Part shown: positions 10,590 through 21,299 of the stretch, in pieces
How the letters are laid out: every line of letters starts with the position of its first letter
How positions within the stretch are numbered: position 1 is the first letter of the stretch
NCBI GenBank assembly: GCA_034231615.1
Contig: CM067315.1
Coordinates: 14,014,267 to 14,078,266, forward strand
DNA: 64,000 nt
Source: Meghimatium bilineatum
Taxonomy: Eukaryota; Mollusca; Gastropoda; Stylommatophora; Philomycidae
Reading direction: 5' to 3'
Notes under the pieces: model-generated
What the model was told of the DNA's origin: nothing
Database searches by the model: none
What the model saw: only the letters and a program-made list of their open reading frames with translations
Position numbers and translations under genes: made by a program

Positions 10590-12580
10590 ATGAAGTGTGT
10601 TATGTGACGTATTCTCCCCAGAATGTTGTCTTTCCAATAAACTCCTTCAGTCTTCTCTGTCTGTGGCCATGCGATTTGCATTTTCCAACGACGTATTTAT
10701 GCTATATTTAATGTCATCAGTCCATCGTCTTCTTGGTCTGCGTGAACTTCTACCAGGTGCTTTGCCCTTCATTATTTACGTTAGAAAGACATAATGGAGG
10801 GTGTGTCTTTTTATGACCAAACAGGTGTAGTTTTCTTTTTGCTATTGTGTTTAGTAACGAACACTCTGGAATCTTTGTGTTTATAATATCTGAGTTTCTC
10901 TTTTTTCCCTTTCATGATATTCTGAATATCTTTCTGTAGCATTTCAGTTCGAAGGCGTTGATCTTCTTTGCCGCTGTTTTACTTAGGGTCCATATTTCAC
11001 AGCCGTATGTTGCAAGGTGAAAATAAAAGTTCGTATCATTAGCAGTTTTTTTCTATTTTGTTGTTTTTTTCCATATGTTTTTCAACCGTGTTATTTTACA
11101 ATACGCCATTGCCAATCTCTTCCTTATTTCTGTCATGAAGTCTTCTGTACCGTTGATGTTTGCTCCTACATATTCAATTTTATCCACACATTCTATCTCA
11201 GTATTGTCTATTCTGATTTTTGTTTGTTGTGTTGTTATATCTGGTGACATGATTTTTGATTTTTGCGCGCCTAAATATAAGCTTTGTGATTCGCTATATT
11301 TCTTTGTGTTCTTGATTAGTTGTTTCAATCCCTTTATATCATTTGAAAGATATAAGTGTCGTTTGTGTAGGATAGTTCAGTGATTTCCAAACCACCGTTG
11401 TTTAAAGCGTGGTAGTCAGCGGTGTGTATGTCTTCTCTCATACTCCTCATTATATTTTCTGTGCAGGTGTTGTTGAACAGGTATGGAGAGAGTGTTCATC
11501 CCTGCCTTACTCCACTCTGTACCTCAATCCACTCTGAGAGAACGCCCTCTAACGTCACTGCAGCCTTTCGATCTTGGTAAAGTTCCTCTATTGGATGAAT
11601 CAGATGTCTTGGGAAACCCATGCTGTTCATTATTTCCCATAGTTTCTGGTGTTGGACGCAGTCGAACGCTTTTGAGTAATCGTAATCAATGAAACACGTG
11701 TGCAGGTCAGTTGAAAATTCCCTACACTTTTCTATGATCAATCTCATGTTAAGAATGTGATCCCTTGTTCATCTTGCCGTTCTGAAACAGCATGTTTCGT
11801 TTAACTCCATCTATAATATGTGTATTTGATTCTTTGCATTATGATGTTTAACAGTTATTTTACTTGCATGACTTATAAGGGTTATAGTTCGGTAGTTTGA
11901 GCAAATCTGAAGGTCGCCTTTTTTGTATAGGTGTATATATAATGATTTGTTCAATTCCTCCAACCCTGTGCCGCTTTCCCATATATTGCAGCTGAGTTTA
12001 TAGTAAATCTTGATTCCGGACTCGCCCCCTGGGTGCATCATTTCAGTTGTAAAACCATCGTTGGCTAGGGCTTTTCTTTAAAAAAAAAACACAACTTTTT
12101 ATTGCGTATTTTCCACCCTCCTTTGTAGGTTCTAGCTCTTTTTCATACTTATTTATTGATTTGTTTTACTTGTGCCATTGTATATCTCACTGCAGTATTC
12201 TTTCAATCTATGTAACATATCTTTCCCTTCTGTTAGTATGTTTCCTTGTTTATCTTTCAGCACTTTTAATGATGGTTGAAGTTTGTTGTCTCTTAGGTGT
12301 CGTACATTTTTGAATACCATTTTACTGTTACCTTGGCTTTTCTGCCCTCCTATTTCAAGGCTATTTTATTTATGTAGTTTGCTTGACTTTCCTAATTCTT
12401 CTTTCAATATCTCTTGACAGATTTCTATAATTTTTCTACTTGTACTACTGTGGCTTAATTTGTCTTTTTTTCTTGGATAATGTTCAAAGTTTCTTCTGAT
12501 ATATACGATTTCTTTGTCTTGCTCTTTATGTGTAGAATATTTTTTGCACATTTATTGAATATGTTATTTTTTTTGGTTTC
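10590..12580 (-). pseudogene. Long LINE ORF2 remnant: linker, RT and C-terminus
   Basis: Reading from 12580 down, the linker has ISRKIIEICQEIL-like sequence and MVFKNVRHLRDNK. The RT finger reads KKGDLQICSNYRTITLISHA (about 11860-11930). Motif A is CFIDYDYSKAFDCV (about 11690), with the palm continuing to SGVRQG at 11496. Motif C is degenerate: YTND replaces YADD near 11350. The post-RT part has GANINGTEDFMTEIRKRLAM, YGCEIWTLSKTA and GRSSRRPRRRWTDDIK (about 10740). Several frameshifts and stops are present. This is the longest LINE copy in the window. The endonuclease domain is not seen. Confidence 0.85.
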
Positions 12581-12954
12581 AAGTTAATTAGGAGTGTACG
12601 AATATAATTTGAACCAAAAGGGGGCTACAGTACGGAATATTTGGAGAATCACTGATTTCGGCTAGCGCTTTATATTTAATGTAGCTAAAATGTATTCTCA
12701 GGTGTCTTGTGCACTCGGCCTGGCAAAGCCATTCATGTTTCACTTACATTGTGAGTTATCTGAGTTCACAGTACTCTGTTGCTAATGTGTACAGCAGATA
12801 TACTATTTTGATCTTTCGAGGTATACGTCACGCGTTGTTTAAAATTTGGACTTAGAGTTTTTATAGGGTGATAGTAGTTAAAAATTGCACCAAACCTACA
12901 TTAAATCTACATTACTTTTACCTGCGATCTCAGATCAGGTGACCGTTTGATCAA
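12581..12954. other. No recognised feature
   Basis: No motif or repeat shared with the rest of the window. Short open frames only. Confidence 0.45.
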
Positions 12955-13460
12955 ATATTCCAAAGTTAAACACGGTTTGATCAAATATTCCAAAGTTAAA
13001 CACGGTTTGATCAGATATTTCGAAGCTTAACACGGCTTTAACAAATATTTCAAAGCTGTATGCAGCTTGATCAGAAGTTCTAAAAGTTGAACACGGTTTG
13101 ATGATTTATTTGAAAGTTGAATGCAGCTTGATTAGAAGTTCTAAAATCTGAACACGGTTTGATGATTTATTTGAAAGTTGAACGAAGCTTGATCAGAAGT
13201 TATAAAATCTGAACATGGTTTGATGATTTATTTGAAAGTTGAACCCAGCTTGATCAGAAGTTCTAAAATCTGAACACGGTTTGATGATTTATTTGAAAGT
13301 TGAACGAAGCTTGATCAGAAGTTATAAAATCTGTACACGTTTTGATGATTTATTTGAAAGTTAAACGCAGTTGGTCAAACATTTTAAAGCTGTACGCAAC
13401 TTGATAAGATATTTCATATATGTACTCACTTTTATCAGATGCTTAAAGCTGGTGGTCACT
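12955..13460. repeat. Compound ~61-bp minisatellite
   Basis: The first units are about 30 bp (GGTTTGATCAAATATTCCAA). Later units join two diverged halves, ACACGGTTTGATGATTTATT and AGCTTGATCAGAAGTT, into a roughly 61-bp period. This looks like a monomer-to-dimer evolution. Confidence 0.88.
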
Positions 13461-13669
13461 TGATTATATATATTGAAGCTGGTTGTGACTGTTGGCGTTG
13501 ATATCATGACGATACAACTGAAGCGTCGAGACGTACTATGTATTATGTACAAGTGTGGACAAGAACTTATTTGATGATGTGGACGACGACGATGATTGTT
13601 CTCTAAATGTGGATTTGATGTATGCATGTCTAAGTGTTGCCTTGCCACCTCCTCCACAAAGATGACAAA

Positions 13670-14310
13670 ATTAAGACGTAACATAATCATTATCATCATT
13701 GAGTGCCGTCTCCGCAACGAAGTTTTTCTGCAAAAGATCTCCAACATCCCTGTCTCTTGTTTTGGTGGTGCATTCTACTAGACTGTAACATGCCCATCTT
13801 GTGATGTTACTCTCCCACTTGTATCTCTGTCTACCTCTTGCTCGCTTCCCTTTGATTTTACCCACAAGTAAGGTCTTCAATAAGGTCTTTTAATGTCCAA
13901 AATATTGTATTTACCTGACCTTTATTTCTCTTAGTAATTCTTTCTTCATATTAAGTGTTTTAGCACCATTTATTTGTTTTCTTCTCATTCCATGATGTTC
14001 GCCCTATTCTTCTTTATACTCACTTCTCAAAGGCATCAATTTTGTCTTCTAATTGTTTATTTAGTGTCCATGTTTCTGATCCATACATTAATATAGAAAA
14101 GATGTAGCATTTTATAATTCTCATTTTTAACTTGTTTGTAATTTGTTTAGATGTTACTATTTTCCTCATGTCATTGAAAGTACTTTTAGCCATTCCTATT
14201 CTCCTTTTAACTTCTGTTTCACATCTGCCATCATTTGTGACTATGTGTCCAAGATATTGATTATGTTTTATTTGTAGTTTTTCTCCTTGTATGTTTATGT
14301 TTAGCTCTTG
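13670..14310 (-). pseudogene. LINE-delta ORF2 C-terminus
   Basis: Upstream blocks on the minus strand include a diverged NQYLGHIVTNDGRCETEVKR, then YGSETWTLNKQLEDKIDAF near 14060. The end reads KIKGKRARGRQRYKWESNIT, RWACYSL and ECTTKTRDR. The 3' end GGCACTCAATGATGATAA resembles the (GAT)n tails at 55770 and 62100. Frameshifts near 13900-14000. Same family as 55770-55870 and 61840-62105. Confidence 0.82.
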
Positions 14311-14359
14311 TTAATACATTATAATATAACATAATGTGACATAATACTGGACATTTAAT

Positions 14360-14620
14360 AATGAAAGATGGTACAATAAGGAAACAAAGATGGTTCAGGT
14401 TAGTGTAACCACTATACGCATCCACCTCCACTCGAACATCCCCCCCCCCCAAGAAACCCACAACACAAAAATAGTTACATAAATGTGACTGTGTATAGAG
14501 TAAACAAAGCTTTCAGTGCGAACACACATCTTGAAGTTTGAAGGAATCTACAAGCAAACATTAAAAAAACGCATCGAAAACGTTATTTGTTATCACGGTT
14601 AAAATGCTTAAGTACGTGAG
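14360..14620 (+). mobile_element. DR2 repeat, uninterrupted segment
   Basis: Shares TGACTGTGTATAG, AACAAAGCTTTCAGTG and TTGAAGGAATCTA with 4746-4840, and a C-rich tract (CATCCCCCCCCCC) with 4130-4150. It shows what the target at 4.2 kb looked like before the LINE inserted. Confidence 0.65.
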
Positions 14621-14808
14621 CTGTTCTTCAACTCAGAGACTCGTGCACAGATGACGTTCGCTCAGTCCCATTTTTGTGTTGATGTTTCTTTCGCATTTTT
14701 CGAGCTTTATGTGCAAAACAGCAAACAGACAAATTATGACATTCTTAAAAGGCAAAACTGGTTGAAATTTGGCAAATGCATTAATAAAGTTTAGGTGAGT
14801 CTTCTTCT

Positions 14809-15235
14809 TCTGCGTTCAGCAACTGCGGTCATGCTATATTGTAAGGCCCGTCGTCAAGACGAAGTCCACTGTATTCTCCAAGTCAGAGCGGCTGCCCCAT
14901 AGCTTTTTCCTCAAGTCTGTATCCTCTGGCCAGGTCTGCTGTCTCTGCTCTTTGTATGTTGAGCAGTGCTGAAGTATATGTTCCGGGGTCTGGGTTCCGG
15001 ATGCACATGGACATTCATCTGTGTATGGGATCCTCAATCTGTAAAGGTGACCCACCAGTCTGCAGTGGCCTGTTCTAAGGCGAAATATTGTGGTCTGTCG
15101 ATATCTTTGGAGATGTATTGCCTCATGTTTGTTTTTCACTTCCATTTCTTTCTTCCACTTTGCTGTGTTTGTGTTGTCTATTATTGTTTTTGCTTCTCGA
15201 GAAAATGCAAGACCAGTTCACTATTGTAGGATTGC
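14809..15235 (-). pseudogene. LINE ORF2 C-terminus, RNase H-type
   Basis: On the minus strand: FSREAKTIIDNTNTAKWKKE, then RQTTIFRLRTGHCRL and PCASGTQTPEHILQHC, the Cys/His block that ends ORF2 of jockey, CR1 and I-like elements that carry an RNase H domain. The frame is open for about 103 codons. The 3' end is GAACGCAGAAGAAGAAG, identical to the tail of DR1. This suggests the DR1 retroposon uses the machinery of this LINE family. Confidence 0.83.
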
Positions 15236-15352
15236 ACCTATGATTCCTGACGACATGTATTACCAAAGACCACGCAAGACCTGGTCAACCTTTTTTAAGA
15301 ACACTAATTAAAGAACTTTGTATTGTGCCGAAGCATCTGCGTAACAGCTTCC

Positions 15353-15795
15353 AAACAACAGCGCATACACGGGGCTTATTATAGCAAACATCGCCTCAGA
15401 CAACAGCTCATACACGGGGCTTATTATAGCAAACATCGCCTCAAACAACAGCGCATACACGGGGCTTATTATAGCAAACATCGCCTCAGACAACAGCTCA
15501 TACACGGGGCTTATTATAGGAAACATCGCCTCAGACAACAGCTCATACACGGGGCTTATTATAGCAAACATCGCCTCAGACAACAGCTCATACACGGGGC
15601 TTATTATAGCAAACATCGCCTCAGACAACAGCTCATACACGGGGCTTATTATAGCAAACATCGCCTCAGACAACAGCTCATACACGGGGCTTATTATAGC
15701 AAACATCACCTCAGACAACAGCTCATATACGGGGCTTATTATAGCAAACATCGCCTCAGACAACAGCTCATACACGGGGCTTATTATAGGAAACA
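15353..15795. repeat. 45-bp minisatellite
   Basis: Ten units containing CAACAGCTCATACACGGGGC and TTATTATAGCAAACATCGCC. Open frames on both strands (162 and 184 codons) follow from 45 being divisible by three. Confidence 0.97.
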
Positions 15796-16077
15796 CTGTG
15801 CGAAGGAGACTTCACTCTTCTTGATTGAACACACAAAAAAGGAGAAAAAAAACACCATAACATTAGTCAAATCCTGACCAGACGCCACACAACCAACGGT
15901 GTGGGCCCAACAAAATATTCAGCGGCCAAGGTTTATTTTTTTTTTCAATACGGCAGATTTGATTAAGAAAATTGTCAGTAAATGTGAAACAAATAGTTCG
16001 AGCTAATTTTAATTCAACGCGTGCACTGGTTCATGTAAAAAATAAATAAATGATAATTCGTTATAATTGGTCTATTC
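15796..16077. other. No recognised feature
   Basis: Contains a T-run at about 15935-15950. No motif. Confidence 0.45.
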
Positions 16078-16520
16078 TCTATTGTCTTTCCCTAGGTAGT
16101 TTGTTATCCACTCTTGCCGTTAAGGGTAAGGGGTCTATTGTCTTTCCCTAGGTAGTTTGTTATCCACTCTTGCCGTTAGGGGTAAGGGGTCTTGGGAGCT
16201 CGAGCTTACTTTCCAAGACCAGATATGTCGCCACGGCTTTGCTATGACCGTGTTTATTCAAGGTGTCCCTGACGTTTTCTAACGATCTTTTTCGTGGTCT
16301 TCCTCTGGCTTTGTACCCTGATCTCATTTGGTTTTATGCATGTACGGGCAACTTGTCGTTATGCATTCTCATAATGTGGCCAAACCATTCGATCTTCTAC
16401 TTTTCAATGTATTATATGCAAGGTGTTATTTCCCCGATGTCTTCAAATCGTAATCTATCAAGCCTGGTGACCCCTGCAGCGTTCCTCAAGCATTTCATCT
16501 CACATGTCACTATCTTTCAG
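16078..16520 (-). pseudogene. LINE-beta ORF2 C-terminus with duplicated 3' end
   Basis: Minus-strand fragments EWFGHIMRMHNDKLPVHA and GYKARGRPRKR match the copy at 34135-34760. The final 56 bp are present twice in tandem (16078-16133 and 16134-16189, one base different), an apparent nascent minisatellite. Frames are broken. Confidence 0.8.
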
Positions 16521-16544
16521 TGTTAATGGTTGCTAGTGTATATT

Positions 16545-16765
16545 TTTATACGTTGTTATATCAAGTTTCAGGAATTACGAGCGATTAGCTCTTATTCCTA
16601 TTCCCTATGGGGTAGTGTCTTCAGAATTTCATACAGAAATAACTCCAACTCCCAGTGGTTCTAATGCTTGGCGTAGAAGTCTCCCACTCAGACGGGAAAG
16701 GGGGGGATGGGGGTAAATTCTGCAACATGCAGTGCTGGAACCATGTGATTTACAAGATATACTTG
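16545..16765 (+). mobile_element. DR2 repeat, right part
   Basis: Matches 4840-5050: ATACGTTGTT, AGGAATTACGAGCGATTAG and CTCTTATTCCTA, then GTCTCCCACTCAGA and CATGCAGTGCTGGAACCATG. A G-rich tract GGGAAAGGGGGGGATGGGGG is specific to this copy. Confidence 0.65.
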
Positions 16766-16789
16766 GAAGATATTTGAGCAAGTTTAACA

Positions 16790-17630
16790 TTTGAGTAAGT
16801 TCAACATTTTAGTAAGTTTAACATTTGAGTAAGTTCAACATTTGAGTAAGTTCAACATTTTAGTAAGTTTAACATTTTAGTAAGTTTAACATTTTAGTAA
16901 GTTCAACATTTTAGTAAGTTTAACATTTTAGTAAGTTTAACATTTTAGTAAGTTCAACATTTTAGTAAGTTCAACATTTTAGTAAGTTCAACATTTTAGT
17001 AAGTTCAACATTTTAGTAAGTTTAACATTTTAGTAAGTTCAACATTTTAGTAAGTTCAACATTTTAGTAAGTTTAACATTTTAGTAAGTTCAACATTTTA
17101 GTAAGTTTAACATTTTAGCAAGTTCAACATTTTAGTAAGTTTAACAGTTTAGTAAGTTTAACATTTTAGTAAGTTTAACATTTTAGTAAGTTTAACATTT
17201 TAGTAAGTTTAACATTTTAGCAAGTTCAACATTTTAGTAAGTTTAACATTTTAGTAAGTTTAACATTTTAGTAAGTTTAACATTTTATTAAGTTCAACAT
17301 TTTAGTAAGTTTAACATTTTAGTAAGTTTAACATTTTAGTAAGTTCAACATTTTAGTAAGTTCAGTATTTTAGTAAGTTTAACATTTTAGTAAGTTCAGT
17401 ATTTTAGTAAGTTTAACATTTTAGTAAGTTCAACATTTTAGTAAGTTCAACATTTTAGTTCATTTTAGTAAGTTCAATATTTTAGTAAGTTGAACATTTT
17501 AGTAAGTTCAAAAGTTTAGTAAGTTCATTTTAGTAAGTTCAACATTTTAGTAAGTTCAACATTTTAGTAAGTAGCAATTTCAACATTTTAGTAAGTTCAA
17601 CATTTTAGTAAGTAGCAATTTCAACATTTT
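16790..17630. repeat. 17-bp minisatellite
   Basis: About 48 copies of AGTAAGTTTAACATTTT and its AGTAAGTTCAACATTTT variant. The T and C variants are interspersed and not blocked. A few partial units near 17455-17600 mark the decaying right edge. Confidence 0.97.
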
Positions 17631-17701
17631 GGAGGCCAAAATGTTTCATAAAGGTTGTCGACGTAATTTATGCACCAGATTTGCTCACATAATGGGATTA
17701 T

Positions 17702-17747
17702 TTCATCATCATCATCACTATTATCATCACCATCATAGTCATCATCA
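17702..17747. repeat. (CAT)n microsatellite
   Basis: Imperfect CATCATCATCATCAC run immediately before the 37-bp array, whose units also begin CATCATCACATTCAC. Confidence 0.85.
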
Positions 17748-17960
17748 CATTCACATATACACCAGATGTCTCAAGTCATCATCACATTCACATATACACC
17801 AGATGTCTCAAGTCATCATCACATTCACATATACACCAGATGTCTCAAGTCATCATCACATTCACATATACACCAGATGTCTCAAGTCATCATCACATTC
17901 ACATATATACCAGATGTCTCAAGTCATCATCACATTCACATATACACCAGATGTCTAGAG
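17748..17960. repeat. 37-bp minisatellite
   Basis: Nearly six units with ATCACATTCACATATACACC and AGATGTCTCAAGTC. Because 37 leaves remainder one, all forward frames stay open over three units. Confidence 0.96.
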
Positions 17961-18102
17961 CTGACGATGACTTGACCAGATATCTAGAACAATTTATATT
18001 CCTTAACTATTTACTGTTAGTCCAGTCATCGCTTGTCATCGTTCTCGATATTTAAACAGTTATCACTGATATAACTCATTTAAATATATTTTTTATTCTA
18101 GA

Positions 18103-18205
18103 GAACGGTGCACAATAATGTAGAAGACGGTGCACAATAATGTAGAAGACGGTGCACAATAATGTAGTAGACGGTGCACAATAATGTAGAAGACGGTGCA
18201 CAACC
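18103..18205. repeat. 22-bp tandem repeat
   Basis: Five copies with GACGGTGCACAATAATGTAG. The GTGCAC core is palindromic. Confidence 0.95.
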
Positions 18206-18258
18206 TTTCTATTCCGAATTGTGACCTGTAAACTGAAATGAGTATGAGAATTCACGCA

Positions 18259-18680
18259 GAAGACCTAAAAGACCTAAAAGACCTAAAAGACCTAAAAGAC
18301 CTAAAAGACCTAAAAGAGCTAAAAGACCTAAAAGACCTAAAAGAGCTAAAAGACCTAAAAGAGCTAAAAGAGCTAAAGAGCTAAAAGACCTAAAAGAGCT
18401 AAAAGACCTAAAAGAGCTAAAAGACCTAAAAGAGCTAAAAGACCTAAAAGAGCTAAAAGACCTAAAAGAGCTAAAAGAGCTAAAAGAGCTAAAAGACCTA
18501 AAAGACCTAAAAGAGCTAAAAGACCTAAAAGACCTAAAAGAGCTAAAAGACCTAAAAGAGCTAAAAGACCTAAAAGAGCTAAAAGAGCTAAAAGAGCTAA
18601 AAGAGCTAAAAGACCTAAAAGAGCTAAAAGACCTAAAAGAGCTAAAAGAGCTAAAAGAGCTAAAAGAGCTAAAAGAGCTT
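18259..18680. repeat. 9-bp minisatellite
   Basis: About 47 units of two types, AGACCTAAA and AGAGCTAAA, in irregular order. AGAGCTAAA dominates at the right end. The minus strand reads as a Ser/Phe/Arg repeat with no coding value. Confidence 0.97.
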
Positions 18681-19496
18681 AAATTATTATCTTTATACAG
18701 CATGTCAGATAAAAAAATTATAGTAATTTTTTAACAATCTTCTTTGAAATTTTTCTTCCGCTAGCACATCAATCAAATTCTCAGTAACAATTCCTGGAAA
18801 ATTTAATGCCTTTTTCTGTTAAATCACACTTCCTGTGACCTTCAGTGAATATTTGAAAGTCAGATTTGACGTCGTCGAGATGATTATTTGATGAAAAATT
18901 TGACATAATTTTTATGGAAAAATAAACAGACAAATAAAGAATATCTGCAAATGAAATCCAAATGTTAATGACAAAATCAAGATGAAAAATGCCATATTTC
19001 TGGAGGATAAAAGAGACATGACACCTCGATGAAAACTTTATTGAAGTGGAAGAGGAAAACAAAAGACTGGTTTCAAACAGTGCGTGGGTACTTCTATCTT
19101 GTTGTTCCCTTAAAAAAAAATACATTTAAGAGAACGACACCAGCAACTCTGAGACCTGTATCTGTGGAGCAACATCAAGCAAATACTACAATATTGTTCC
19201 AGTGTCGCTGTTGCCAGTTGTGAACATGTTGTGAATATATTCTTGATAAAGACTTTCTAGGCGAAACGTTTATTTGTATGTTTTATTATGTGTGTTACCA
19301 GTGATTAGCAAAACGTATTATCACGTTCCAATTTTCGCCTGTTGGATTACATTATTTCTGCAGTTGTCACCTAGAATCATTATTCACAGAACAAAGTCTG
19401 GCCCACAGTAGTGTATCTGTAAAACAAACTATGGGGAACCCATTGTTCACAGTTGTTCACCGTGCAGTTTTCATAATGACATCTGTATGGTACGTA
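18681..19496. other. No recognised gene; one CGAAACGT motif
   Basis: AT-rich. CTTGATAAAG (19242-19251) precedes GCGAAACG (19261-19268), as at three other sites. The 114-codon minus frame at 18781-19125 has no recognisable domain. Confidence 0.45.
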
Positions 19497-19796
19497 ATGA
19501 TTAAAGTAGAGATGATTAAAGTAGAGATGATTAAAGTAGAGATGATTAAAGTAGAGATGATTAAAGTAGAGATGATTAAAGTAGAGATGATTAAAGTAGA
19601 GATGATTAAAGTAGAGATGATTAAAGTAGAGATGATTAAAGTAGAGATGATTAAAGTAGAGATGATTAAAGTAGAGATGATTAAAGTAGAGATGATTAAA
19701 GTAGAGATGATTAAAGTAGAGATGATTAAAGTAGAGATGATTAAAGTAGAGATGATTAAAGTAGAGATGATTAAAGTAGAGATGATTAAAGTAGAG
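19497..19796. repeat. Perfect 15-bp array, 20 copies
   Basis: ATGATTAAAGTAGAG is repeated exactly 20 times with no mismatch visible. It abuts a LINE C-terminus at 19797 and continues that LINE's frame (KVEM before AGVQEPLL). Complete homogeneity suggests very recent expansion, or collapse or expansion during assembly. Confidence 0.98.
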
Positions 19797-20093
19797 ATGT
19801 GTGCAGGTGTCCAGGAGCCATTGCTTTCAATAGTGAAACAACGAAAACTAGCATGGTTCGGACATGTATGCAGGCACGATTCCTTGTCAAAAACAATACT
19901 GCAGGGAACTGTCGAGGGTGGAAGAAGCAGAGGAGGACAAATAAAGACATGGACAGACAACATCAAGGAATGGACAGGGCTAGATATTTCCACACTCATC
20001 CGCATCGCTGACGATAGAATTCGCTGGAGGACTCTGTGTGCTGAAGCATCCAATGTGGTACCCTACGACCCTGAAGAGTTATGGGTTTATTGA
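19797..20093 (+). pseudogene. LINE ORF2 C-terminus (HDSLSKTILQGT type)
   Basis: The frame is open to its stop: AGVQEPLLSIVKQRKLAWFG, HVCRHDSLSKTILQGTVEGG, then TWTDNIKEWTGLDISTL and DPEELWVY. This is the conserved C-terminal block of a widespread class of invertebrate endonuclease-reverse transcriptases. Catalytic domains are absent. The first residues are the last unit of the 15-bp array, so the array either replaced or grew from the truncated 5' edge. Confidence 0.87.
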
Positions 20094-20324
20094 TTGAATG
20101 ATTAAAAACCTGTTGCTGTTTTTTTTGTTTTACAAATATAAAGAGTTAATAAATAGTTAATTCACATAGAATATAGTGTTCTATTAACTAGAATGAGAAC
20201 AATAATACAAATAAGACTGATCACATAACAAATAAATATTATTTTATTTAAAAAGAAGTTAGTTTGTGTTTTGAATTGTATACAGTGTTGAAAATATGAA
20301 AGAATATGGCAAGACCTATGATCG

Positions 20325-20515
20325 ATTGTGCGTTGTTGGGGTCCTGAAAGGGAGCTCCACCGAAGACGGATGTGCCGGGCCATTGGCGCAAATAAAACGG
20401 CGGCACAACGCATTTCCATTCTCTGGACTACATCCTGCTAGAAATCTAGTAGGACAATGGTCTTGCTACAAGGGAGATCCAGCAGGAGTTTGAGAATGAA
20501 CGATGAAGAAGAAGA
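20325..20515 (+). mobile_element. DR1 retroposon, subtype B
   Basis: Runs from TTGTTGGGGTCCTGAAAGGG through GAAGACGGATGTGCCGGGCC, a B-specific AGTAGGACAATGGTCTTGC insert, and GAACGATGAAGAAGAAGAAA. The middle of subtype A (TTTACCTTCCACGCATG to GGGTCAGTGACC) is deleted relative to the full copy. Confidence 0.8.
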
Positions 20516-20516
20516 A

Positions 20517-20760
20517 AGGGAGCAAAGAATAACAATACTGTTTACTTTCCACGCATGTCATAGCAGACGACTAGGGTATTTCCGTGATTATGTCCATCCC
20601 AAAATGGTTATAGTGAGCCAGAAACTATGATAAAGTTAGATGTCTCTGGCCGAAAGGTGGAGATAGCGCAGCTAAGCTATAGACCGTGACACGATATATT
20701 CCGCTCTCCGGTCTACATCTTGTTACTCTGCAGGAGTTCAAGAGGGAACGAAGAAGACAC
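20517..20760 (+). mobile_element. DR1 retroposon, subtype A
   Basis: AGCAAAGAATAACAATACTG, TTTACTTTCCACGCATG, then GCCGAAAGGTGGAGATAGCG, ending GGAACGAAGAAG. Head-to-tail with the preceding B copy. Its tail merges into a 33-bp array. Confidence 0.8.
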
Positions 20761-20950
20761 GAAATCTGCAACTAACCTAAAGAAGAAGACACGAAAATCT
20801 GCAACTAACCTAAAGAAGAAGACACGAAATTCTGCAACTAACCTAAAGAAGAAGACACGAAAATCTGCAACTAACCTAAAGAAGAAGACACGGAAATCTG
20901 CAACTAACCTAAAGAAGAAGACACGGAAATCTGCAACTAACCTAAAGAAA
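20750..20950. repeat. 33-bp minisatellite grown from a DR1 tail
   Basis: Six units of GAAGAAGACACGAAAATCTG plus CAACTAACCTAAA. The first unit starts in the (GAA)n tail of the DR1 copy, so the array includes element sequence. Confidence 0.92.
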
Positions 20951-20971
20951 ACATATATTTCGTTTGTGTAT

Positions 20972-21235
20972 TGATGGTGCTCGAAAGGGTAGAACATACA
21001 AGCGAGTGGCGCTGTTACATGACATGTAGGTAATAGGAAGAGACCAAGGTGGTTTTGGCGTGGATTTGGCAGTCCGATCGAATAGATGGTCAAAGTAACT
21101 CATAAACCGGTAGAGCTCGAATGTGTTAAACCCAAAGATACAGATATCGCAAGTAAACTATTTACCATGACATAATTCATTCTGTTCTCTAGGCTATATC
21201 CTTCTTCTTCTTCTTCTTCTTCTTCTGCGTTTGTT
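20972..21235 (+). mobile_element. Diverged DR1 copy ending in (TTC)n
   Basis: GTGCTCGAAAGGGTAGAAC, then AGATATCGCAAGTAAAC, ACCATGACATAATTCATTCTG and TTCTCTAGGCTATATCC follow DR1 order. It then meets (TTC)n and CTGCGTTTGTTCTCT of an oppositely oriented DR1 end, a tail-to-tail junction. Confidence 0.6.
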
Positions 21236-21299
21236 CTCTTATAACCACAACGAATAAATCGTGTGATTTCCGCTGGTGAGCGTGAAGTACGTTGTATTG

